59,239 bases of DNA from positions 1-59,239 of the IMG/VR virus record IMGVR_UViG_3300030104_003308. One strand, given 5' to 3'. The notes below the pieces were generated by a model. The model worked only from the letters and a program-made list of their open reading frames with translations, was not told the origin of the DNA and ran no database searches. Shown here one piece after another: positions 1 to 5,474 of this stretch (its first letter is position 1; each line of letters opens with the position of its first letter). Source of the DNA: a virus. The translations under genes and the position numbers were made by a program.

Positions 1-43
1 GAGAGAGAAACGATCAGGCCACAAGGCAACTGTTTCTTCTTCC
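1..43. repeat. Terminal redundancy, copy 1 (matches 59197-59239)
   Basis: The first 43 bases recur at the right end of the window with two differences (positions 22 and 43, C here and T at the other end). Both copies lie inside the large terminase gene and keep the same reading frame; the change at position 22 is a synonymous TTG/TTA Leu codon. This shows that the contig closes into a circle and that the two ends derive from slightly different genome copies. Confidence 0.9.
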
Positions 44-873
44 TTGATGTAGCGTTGACTTGGGTTGTCTGGGAGTTGACCTGCTTTAACGTACATAGGG
101 TGATCTTCTGGCAGGTGTCGTCTGCCGATCTTCTTGCCAGTGTATTGTGTTTTAATTGCAGGGAAATTGACATGTGTCCAACGACCTTCTTTCCAATCCT
201 CACTTTCAATAAGGCGACCTGCAAGGTCGTCTGGATGCCAGCGTGTGAGGATAACGATTTGTTTGGGAGGGTTGTGGTTCTCTTCTGGCTGAAGACGAGT
301 GGCGAGGGCTGATGTGTAGTAGTTCCAGGTCTTGTTTCTCTGGGTCATGCTCTCTGCATCTTCTCTGGATTTGATGGGGTCGTCTACGAGAAGAAGGTTG
401 GCTGGACGACCAGACGTTGTACCTCCGATACCGACTGCAAAGTAAGCTCCTCCGTTTTCAGTACGCCAGACGTCTGCTGCTCGACTGTCTTGGGAGAGGT
501 TAAAGTCTGGGAAGGCTTGGTGAATAGGCTTGGCTTCCACAACTGAACGGACTTGTCTGCCAAAGTCTGTGGCAAGCTGGCTGTTATAGGAACAGGACAT
601 AATATATCTGTTGGGATTGCGAGCCATGAAGTAGGCAGGGAAAAGGACTGTACCAAAGGTAGACTTTGCGTGTCTGGGAGGCATGGTTATCAGGAGATTG
701 TTAGTACCGAGCGTACCTTTCTCCAGTTTATCTAGGGCATCAATGAGTTCGTGCTGGAAGTCTGCAATATCCCAGTCGGGATAATTAATCTTTACGAAGC
801 CGAGGAAGTTTTCTTGGGCATCTCTTAACTTTAATAGGTATCTTGCAGCTTCTCGTTGCGAGTTAGCTACCAT
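1..873 (-). CDS. terL: Terminase large subunit, N-terminal part (cut by window end)
   Basis: This is the ATPase motor half of the large terminase, which pumps DNA into the prohead. Translation from ATG at 873 runs open through base 1, giving 291 residues. A Walker A-like motif PPRHAKST sits at about residues 65-72 and a Walker B-like LLLVDDP at about 160-165. The last residues continue exactly in frame into the right end of the window (58444-59239), giving about 541 aa, a normal TerL length. The start overlaps the stop of the upstream 76-aa gene. Function is secure from the motifs; the split is an artefact of linearising a circular contig. Confidence 0.95.
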   Translation of the reverse strand, partial: MVANSQREAARYLLKLRDAQENFLGFVKINYPDWDIADFQHELIDALDKLEKGTLGTNNLLITMPPRHAKSTFGTVLFPAYFMARNPNRYIMSCSYNSQLATDFGRQVRSVVEAKPIHQAFPDFNLSQDSRAADVWRTENGGAYFAVGIGGTTSGRPANLLLVDDPIKSREDAESMTQRNKTWNYYTSALATRLQPEENHNPPKQIVILTRWHPDDLAGRLIESEDWKEGRWTHVNFPAIKTQYTGKKIGRRHLPEDHPMYVKAGQLPDNPSQRYIKEEETVALWPDRFSL

Positions 874-1093
874 TATTCATCTTTCTATACATTTGTCTTG
901 CCATAGCTATGTCAAAACGTGCAGTAGGGTTCAGGATTGTTTCAGACATGATACCCATAAGGTGATCTTTGATAGCATCAGAGCGTTTTTCTGCTGGAAT
1001 AGTAGATAAATCTAGTTTTTTCATGGCATCTCCAAACTCTTGGACGCCTATTTTTGATAGATGTGTTTCCATTTGGGGGTTATTCACCTTCAT
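863..1093 (-). CDS. Small protein upstream of terL
   Basis: A 76-aa protein of unknown function, charged and mostly helical in appearance (MKVNNPQME start). I chose ATG at 1093, which lies in the stop region of the upstream zinc-finger gene; an in-frame start at 1135 would make 90 aa but overlap that gene more. Its stop overlaps the terL start, so the three genes are translationally coupled. Its position suggests a packaging role, for example as a terminase small subunit component, but no diagnostic motif is visible. Confidence 0.75.
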   Translation of the reverse strand: MKVNNPQMETHLSKIGVQEFGDAMKKLDLSTIPAEKRSDAIKDHLMGIMSETILNPTARFDIAMARQMYRKMNNGS

Positions 1094-1553
1094 TTGTCGT
1101 TTCCTTTGCTTCAATAGCGTCAATACCAGAGGCAATACGCTCTAGTTCTTCACGAGAGAGGTCTATAATGTTCTTATTGTTGTGTTCATGCTGGACATAA
1201 CTGGCATTTAGGTCTGGAACTACTTTATTAAGGAGCATACCGAAGACACGAGCTTGGGTTGGATTCCATTCTACTGCACCAACTACTACATTATTGGCTA
1301 TATCTATCTGGTTTCGTACAAAGCCAGCGATTTGCCCTCTGATATGGGAAGATTGCATGGGAGTTAGCTCATGTTTCGTAGCTAAGTCTGTTACCTTTTT
1401 CATTTCTTCTAACTCTTTTTGTTTCTTTTTCTTCTCTGGAGCTTTTCGTCTACATTCTAAGCTACAATTCTTGACCCAGTCGTCCTTGCTGGCTTTGACA
1501 TAGAACTCCTTTCCACAAGTCTCGCAATTTTTATAGACACCTCTACGTTTCAA
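1080..1553 (-). CDS. Zinc-finger protein, candidate terminase small subunit
   Basis: A 157-aa protein with an N-terminal C-x2-C ... C-x3-C zinc-binding module (CETCGKEF and CSLECRRK, residues about 10-36), a Lys/Glu-rich helix, and a helical C-terminal half. The start is TTG at 1553, with a GGAG motif a few bases upstream and no earlier ATG in frame. It is the first gene of the terminase operon, where the DNA-recognising small subunit is usually found, and a DNA-binding finger suits that job. The TerS assignment is by position, not by family recognition. Confidence 0.7.
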   Translation of the reverse strand: MKRRGVYKNCETCGKEFYVKASKDDWVKNCSLECRRKAPEKKKKQKELEEMKKVTDLATKHELTPMQSSHIRGQIAGFVRNQIDIANNVVVGAVEWNPTQARVFGMLLNKVVPDLNASYVQHEHNNKNIIDLSREELERIASGIDAIEAKETTNEGE

Positions 1554-1707
1554 AATTTGCTCCGATTACTTTTGGGGGTGGGGGAGGTGACAACTTAAAA
1601 AACGCAAACGGGGGATGGGGGTGTACGCCCCCCTGTAGGCGAAAAGGGAACTTCTTATGGTGGAAATTTCGGTTTCCATTTTTCAAAACGCATTTACGGA
1701 GGAAAAC
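1554..1707. promoter_or_regulatory. G-run-rich divergent intergenic region
   Basis: This gap separates the leftward terminase operon from the rightward early genes. The plus strand carries four runs of five G (1574-1578, 1580-1584, 1610-1614, 1617-1621) and a palindrome, GGGGGTGTACGCCCCC, at 1617-1632. It then carries the first copy of a two-copy element beginning CCTGTAGGCGA (1632-1670). A GGAGG ribosome-binding site for the next gene lies near 1698. No clear -35/-10 pair is evident. Being next to the terminase genes, it is a candidate packaging-initiation or divergent control region. Confidence 0.5.
1632..1670 (+). repeat. Two-copy early-region element, copy 1
   Basis: Thirty-nine bases that begin CCTGTAGGCGA and end AAATTTC. 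A second 39-base stretch at 2652-2690 has the same beginning and end at the same separation, with a variable middle. The two copies bracket the first three rightward genes. The function is unknown; a regulatory or RNA-level role is inferred. Confidence 0.5.
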
Positions 1708-2043
1708 ATGGCGTATAACACAAACGGAAAATCCATCAAGGAAATCACGGAAGCTCTCGCACAGGGTATCTGCACACACGAGGACGCAATCGCTTGCTTT
1801 AGCGAGCGAATGACTCGCGAGAACAAGGGCGAGGGCTGGAAAGCTCGCTACACAAGGGCTATCGAGGCTGTCACCGAAGGTGTTGCTGACCCAGTCAAGT
1901 ACGCTTTCACGAACCCTGACGCTACGCCTAAAGCGAAGCCGAAAGCGAAAGCGAAAGCGAAAGCACCTGCAAATCCGTTGAGTGGCTTGAGCCAAGCACA
2001 AGTCGCACAGGTTATGGCTTTCGTGAACATCATCAAAAGCTAA
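1708..2043 (+). CDS. Small protein with Lys/Ala/Pro-rich histone-like linker
   Basis: A 111-aa protein that I do not recognise. It starts at ATG 1708 behind a GGAGG site; an earlier in-frame ATG at 1657 lacks one. It has a mixed N-terminal region (residues 1-65), then a repeated Lys-Ala/Pro stretch (AKPKAKAKAKAPANPL) encoded by near-perfect AAAGCG hexamer repeats, then a short C-terminal helix (LSQAQVAQVMAFV). The repeat resembles H1-like or HU-like DNA-binding tails. Base use looks richer in GC than in the neighbours. It stands alone between a structured leader and a strong terminator, suggesting high, independent expression. DNA binding is inference. Confidence 0.75.
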   Translation: MAYNTNGKSIKEITEALAQGICTHEDAIACFSERMTRENKGEGWKARYTRAIEAVTEGVADPVKYAFTNPDATPKAKPKAKAKAKAPANPLSGLSQAQVAQVMAFVNIIKS

Positions 2044-2050
2044 TCCTAGC

Positions 2051-2083
2051 GAGGGAGGGCGAAAGCCTTCCCTCCTTTTTTTT
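2051..2083 (+). terminator. Rho-independent terminator after the Lys/Ala-rich gene
   Basis: A GAGGGAGGGC / GCCTTCCCTC stem with a GAAA tetraloop is followed by a run of eight T. It starts eight bases after the stop codon of the preceding gene and is one of the clearest terminators in the window. Confidence 0.9.
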
Positions 2084-2330
2084 GTCCAAAACTCTTGTGG
2101 TACGAGGGTTTTTGACAGGAAAAACGACAACAACTCTGTCCCACAAGGACTAAGTCGTTGTTTTTTCTGTGTTTTCATATCCTTCTCAGGGATATGTTCT
2201 AGGTTTTCAGCCTCTCGGACGTTTTGAAAACCTCTTTTCGAGGTCAAGAACAATAGGCTGACGACAAACATTTCAACAACTTAACGGAAACGACATATTT
2301 CTGTCGTCCCATCTATACAAGGAGGCAAGC
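2084..2330 (+). ncRNA. Hairpin-dense intergenic region, possible structured RNA
   Basis: This gap of about 250 bases holds no credible plus-strand gene but at least five inverted repeats. One is an AACGAC/GTCGTT outer stem enclosing GTCC-CACAA-GGAC, followed by T6 (about 2122-2166). Others are CATATCC/GGATATG (2176-2196), AGGTTTTC/GAAAACCT (2201-2233), ACCTC/GAGGT (2230-2244), and ACGACA/TGTCGT (2290-2307). The third and fourth share bases 2230-2233 and are mutually exclusive, as in switching RNAs. A strong AAGGAGG site at the end serves the 36-aa gene. Whether it is a separate RNA, an attenuator or a DNA-level site cannot be told from sequence alone. Confidence 0.45.
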
Positions 2331-2441
2331 ATGAAGAAAAAAGGCAAGATCAGAGCATGGATCGAAGACATCATTGGCATGATTTCCGTTGTTGGCTTCA
2401 TCTACATAATACTTCACGCAGAACTCATATTTGGAGGTTAA
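2331..2441 (+). CDS. 36-aa single-span membrane peptide
   Basis: A tiny protein with a basic N-terminus (MKKKGKIRAW) and one hydrophobic span of about 18 residues (IIGMISVVGFIYIILHA). It has a near-consensus AAGGAGG site, and the next gene begins immediately after its TAA. Its place at the head of the early cluster, behind the structured leader, suggests an early host-membrane or superinfection role, but this is inference. Confidence 0.7.
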   Translation: MKKKGKIRAWIEDIIGMISVVGFIYIILHAELIFGG

Positions 2442-2645
2442 ATGAAAATCATACAAACACAAAGACATCACAGAGCATGGATCAAAGCAAAGGACAACGG
2501 CTTGTCGTTGTTTGAAATTCACAGCGAAGACGAACCAAGATTTCTGATGACATACTCTTGTATGCCAAAGGAAGTTGGTAGCGTCAAAGACAATGCAACT
2601 ATCGAGGAGATCGAACAAGTCCTCAACAAAATTGATCGGAGTTAA
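2442..2645 (+). CDS. Unknown small early protein
   Basis: A 67-aa mixed alpha/beta protein of unknown function, starting directly after the stop of the membrane peptide. It contains an aromatic/His-rich start (TQRHHRAWIKA) and ends in a predicted amphipathic helix (TIEEIEQVLNKI). It is translationally coupled to the preceding gene and followed by the second CCTGTAGGCGA element and a terminator, so these two genes form a unit of their own. Confidence 0.75.
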   Translation: MKIIQTQRHHRAWIKAKDNGLSLFEIHSEDEPRFLMTYSCMPKEVGSVKDNATIEEIEQVLNKIDRS

Positions 2646-2651
2646 GTCACA

Positions 2652-2690
2652 CCTGTAGGCGATAAGTAACTTAGTAAGACGTCAAATTTC
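2652..2690 (+). repeat. Two-copy early-region element, copy 2
   Basis: Second copy of the 39-base element seen at 1632-1670. It shares the CCTGTAGGCGA start and the AAATTTC end at identical spacing. It lies just after the stop of the 67-aa gene and just before a terminator hairpin. Confidence 0.5.
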
Positions 2691-2703
2691 TAACAACAAC
2701 GAG

Positions 2704-2733
2704 CCACCAGTCAAGACGACTGGTGGTTTTTTT
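2704..2733 (+). terminator. Rho-independent terminator
   Basis: A perfect CCACCAGTC / GACTGGTGG stem with an AAGAC loop is followed by seven T. It separates the first short early unit from the long early operon that starts at 2756. Confidence 0.9.
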
Positions 2734-2755
2734 ATGTCTAAAATTGGAGGTAACA

Positions 2756-2920
2756 ATGGATACACTAGACAAAACATTACAAGACGAGATCGAAATGATT
2801 GAACCAGATTGGGACGATCAAACAGACATCATGCCAGACCAGAAAGAACTACCTGACATGACAATGAGTTTTCTTGTCTTTCCTCATGGTCACAAGAAGA
2901 AAGCCGTGAGGGTTGAGTAA
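2756..2920 (+). CDS. Acidic small early protein
   Basis: A 54-aa protein with a very acidic first half rich in Asp/Glu and a short beta/basic C-terminal end (FLVFPHGHKKKAVRVE). I chose ATG 2756 because of the GGAGG seven bases upstream. Its stop overlaps the start of the next gene (TAATG). It is not recognised; small acidic early proteins in other phages often inhibit or mimic nucleic-acid-binding host factors, which is only a possibility here. Confidence 0.75.
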   Translation: MDTLDKTLQDEIEMIEPDWDDQTDIMPDQKELPDMTMSFLVFPHGHKKKAVRVE

Positions 2921-3240
2921 TGAACGTATATCAAATCTACTCACGCAAAGCGAAGAAAGTTCGCAAGCAAATAACCTATGACATTGAGACTTGGTGGGAC
3001 AAGTACAAGCCAATAGGGTGGCCGAAGTTTGATGAAGCAAGCGTTGATTGCTCAGTATGGGACACAGACCCAACGAAATGCTCCCTCTATGGTGAGCAGT
3101 TCATCTGGACAGCCGTAAGAAGTTTTGACTCAGACGATGTCACAATCATTAACGGAACTCGGTTCGTTGATCGAGAAGGCTTCATCATCACCGAGAACAA
3201 ATGGAAAGCAAACACAGACATATTCGTGGAGGGATTTTAA
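2920..3240 (+). CDS. Unknown early protein, Trp-rich
   Basis: A 106-aa protein of unknown function, rich in aromatic residues (WW, W, Y, F spread along its length) with a basic start (YSRKAKKVRKQ). It overlaps the upstream stop by one base and is immediately followed by the next ATG, so it belongs to a compact operon. No catalytic motif is recognisable. Confidence 0.8.
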   Translation: MNVYQIYSRKAKKVRKQITYDIETWWDKYKPIGWPKFDEASVDCSVWDTDPTKCSLYGEQFIWTAVRSFDSDDVTIINGTRFVDREGFIITENKWKANTDIFVEGF

Positions 3241-4035
3241 ATGAAAAGCAGAGTAATTAGCACAAGCAAAGCAGAAGTTCTAGCTAACATCATCACACTA
3301 GTTGGAGCGAAGAAACAAATCGAAGCACTACCACAAAAGCTAAGAGATGCAGACGATCTCTTTCTGCCAATAAGGAAAGAGTTATACAAGCAAGTCAAGA
3401 AAGTACCAGCAATGTTGAATTGGTATTTTAATGAGCGAAAACTCGAAAACTTTGACCCTAAAGGCAAGGACGATAGGTATACAATCAAAGAAGTTCTGCT
3501 GAGAATGGGTATGATACGACACTACTATGAAGATGCTCAGAAAGAAGCATCACAACTCGTTTTTGACATGAAAGACGAAGACACTATTGACCAAATTAAT
3601 CACATGAAAATGGATATAGAAATTCTCAGGTCATTCATCAATCAAGAAGGTAACGATGGTGTAAGAGCACATAAATTCAGCATTGAATTATTTTTAGACA
3701 GTTGCATAGCAACTAATCCTGAAGCCTATCACAGCCATCAGATCACGCTAACTTATCAACCTTACATGGACGAGTTTTTGTCAGCCCAAGAGAAAATGTA
3801 CAAAGAGGTATATGATCTTGGACAAAAATGCCGTTGCCTTTCTGATGACATAGAGTCAAACATCAACAAGATGAGAACAACTGGCAAGGTCATAGAGAAC
3901 TGGCCTGAAGTCGAGCCTCTTGTACTTCAGATGTATGGCGAGGAAGATTCCAAGTCTGCTCCCGAAGTACCACTCGGCAACATCATTAACCGACACTTAC
4001 TACAAATCACAGACCAATCTGGAGCAACAGCATGA
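3241..4035 (+). CDS. Unknown helical early protein
   Basis: A 264-aa protein, mostly helical and charged, starting one base after the upstream stop. A central stretch (residues about 95-175) has heptad-like spacing that would suit a coiled coil. No Walker, metal-binding or nuclease motif is apparent. It overlaps the next gene by four bases (ATGA). It is the largest unrecognised gene in the first part of the early operon. Confidence 0.85.
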   Translation: MKSRVISTSKAEVLANIITLVGAKKQIEALPQKLRDADDLFLPIRKELYKQVKKVPAMLNWYFNERKLENFDPKGKDDRYTIKEVLLRMGMIRHYYEDAQKEASQLVFDMKDEDTIDQINHMKMDIEILRSFINQEGNDGVRAHKFSIELFLDSCIATNPEAYHSHQITLTYQPYMDEFLSAQEKMYKEVYDLGQKCRCLSDDIESNINKMRTTGKVIENWPEVEPLVLQMYGEEDSKSAPEVPLGNIINRHLLQITDQSGATA

Positions 4036-4226
4036 AGAGTATGGCCTCTAAGAAATACGATACAGTATGCTACTTAGGTTTTACCATCAAACATGACACA
4101 GAAGAGCCTGATGTTTTAGAGAATGTTGGAGCAATTAGGCTCTCTATATTGGATAAGGTGGCGTCAATGACAGACAGCCAAATCTTAGGCGAAATTGAAT
4201 ATGGAGAAACAATAGATGACCTATAA
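4032..4226 (+). CDS. Unknown small early protein
   Basis: A 64-aa protein starting at an ATGA overlap with the upstream gene; a second Met four codons in is an alternative start. The sequence is mixed with an acidic end (EIEYGETIDDL). It overlaps the next gene by 11 bases. Function unknown. Confidence 0.75.
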   Translation: MKSMASKKYDTVCYLGFTIKHDTEEPDVLENVGAIRLSILDKVASMTDSQILGEIEYGETIDDL

Positions 4227-4527
4227 CTACACTCGTGGATTTCATTACCAACCACTACCAATGTCAATAGCAGAGGCTAAAGAATGTTGGGAACAAATCC
4301 AAGGCTCTATGTCTGCTGAATGTATACACGAAGACGGAGAAGCAACACAAGCAGAGGCAAGACAAAACTATCTTGATGTCCTCAGAGATGCTTTGATTTT
4401 GCATAAGAAATTTCCTCACCCAAAGGACATACTCTTAGAGGAATTAGATGAGAAAGATGTAAAGAAATTTGGCTACAAAGATTTTGATGACTACTACAAA
4501 ACATGGGAGAAAGCGAAGGGGTACTGA
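4216..4527 (+). CDS. Unknown early protein
   Basis: A 103-aa protein of unknown function with an aromatic N-terminus (YNYTRGFHYQPLP) and a charged helical remainder ending in DFDDYYKTWEKAKGY. It overlaps both neighbours slightly, in keeping with a tightly coupled operon. No motif is recognised. Confidence 0.78.
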   Translation: MTYNYTRGFHYQPLPMSIAEAKECWEQIQGSMSAECIHEDGEATQAEARQNYLDVLRDALILHKKFPHPKDILLEELDEKDVKKFGYKDFDDYYKTWEKAKGY

Positions 4528-4778
4528 TGGCTAAAGAAAAAGTAACAATGGATTTAGAAGTACACATGACAGTGACAATGTCTAAAGAGTTTCTTGACCA
4601 GTTCAAGCTAGACACAAAGGGTCATGTCTTTAACCAAAAACCAGTTGTTGCTACTGATAACAACAACTATCTAGGAAGCATTATTGTAACCAGTTGTTTT
4701 AGAAACAACGCAAGAAGTATTTATCATGCCAAAGTTAAAAACATAAGGGGGGACAATGAAAGTCTTGATCGGCTGTGA
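4527..4778 (+). CDS. Unknown small early protein
   Basis: An 83-aa protein starting at a TGATG overlap. Its first half alternates hydrophobic and polar residues (VTMDLEVHMTVTMSKEF), suggesting beta strands; the end is basic. It overlaps the methyltransferase-like gene downstream by 23 bases. Function unknown. Confidence 0.75.
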   Translation: MAKEKVTMDLEVHMTVTMSKEFLDQFKLDTKGHVFNQKPVVATDNNNYLGSIIVTSCFRNNARSIYHAKVKNIRGDNESLDRL

Positions 4779-5388
4779 AACAAGTGGTGTTGTGAGGGAA
4801 GCATTTCTTAAACAAGGACATGACACATGGTCTTGTGACATACTACCCTCAGACATACCAACAAACAGACACATTCAGGCAGACGTGAGGGACGTCTTAG
4901 CACTGGACGCATTTGATATGTTGATTGTCTGTCATCCACCTTGCACCAGGTTATGTAACTCTGGAGTGAGGTGGCTGCATAAAGCACCACCAAACAAAAC
5001 GCTTGGCGAAATGTGGAGGGAACTTGAAGAGGGTGCTGAACTGTTCAGTGATCTGCTCAATGCAGATGTTCCTTTGATTGCAGTTGAGAACCCAGTCATG
5101 CACAAGTATGCCAAGCAAAGGATCAAAAACTACCGAGAGTTTAGCCAGAGTATACAGCCTTGGCAATTCGGTACAGATGAGAATGGTACAGACAATGTAA
5201 AGAAACGTACTTGTCTGTGGCTCAAGAGGTTGCCCAACCTCAAGCCAACTGGGACGTTGGATGGAAGCACGGCTCGTGCTGATGTCCACAATGCTTCACC
5301 TTCCCCATTACGTTGGAAGATACGAAGCAAATTCTACGAAGGCATAGCCAATGCTATGGCTTTTCAATGGGGTTCTGTTACCCCCTAA
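4756..5388 (+). CDS. Short DNA C5-cytosine-methyltransferase-like protein
   Basis: A 210-aa protein with the layout of a Rossmann-type C5-cytosine methyltransferase: a motif I-like start (LIGCETSGVVREAF), the catalytic-type Pro-Cys in HPPCTRLCNSG (about residues 58-68), and a motif VI-like VENPVMHK. It is much shorter than full enzymes and shows no clear target-recognition domain. Similar short phage proteins are annotated as cytosine methylases. It could protect phage DNA from host restriction or be a degenerate relative. It overlaps the upstream gene and ends the first early operon before a promoter. Confidence 0.75.
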   Translation: MKVLIGCETSGVVREAFLKQGHDTWSCDILPSDIPTNRHIQADVRDVLALDAFDMLIVCHPPCTRLCNSGVRWLHKAPPNKTLGEMWRELEEGAELFSDLLNADVPLIAVENPVMHKYAKQRIKNYREFSQSIQPWQFGTDENGTDNVKKRTCLWLKRLPNLKPTGTLDGSTARADVHNASPSPLRWKIRSKFYEGIANAMAFQWGSVTP

Positions 5389-5421
5389 CTACAACCCAAA
5401 TTATAAACTTGTATAAACTGA

Positions 5422-5452
5422 TGTACATGTTAATATGTACACAGAGTATAAT
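5422..5452 (+). promoter_or_regulatory. Promoter with palindromic operator upstream of the AAA+ gene
   Basis: A perfect -10 hexamer TATAAT lies at 5447-5452. Just upstream is an inverted repeat TGTACAT-N6-ATGTACA (5422-5441) that covers the place where the -35 box would be; no good -35 is present, suggesting activator dependence or repressor control by a dimer. A consensus AAAGGAGG ribosome site follows. This is the only long gap in the early plus-strand block and probably drives the AAA+/VWA operon. Confidence 0.65.
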
Positions 5453-5474
5453 CCTATTAACCAAAGGAGGTATA

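Noticed and set aside
1543-2271. A 242-codon minus-strand frame across the Lys/Ala-rich gene
   Set aside because: It is antisense to a plus-strand gene with a good ribosome site and terminator, has a low-complexity Arg/Phe region made from the repeat, and no ribosome site of its own.
5313-5474. N-terminal extension of the AAA+ ATPase to an earlier start
   Set aside because: The extension would run through the promoter and palindrome and overlap the methyltransferase gene; ATG 5475 has the AAAGGAGG site.
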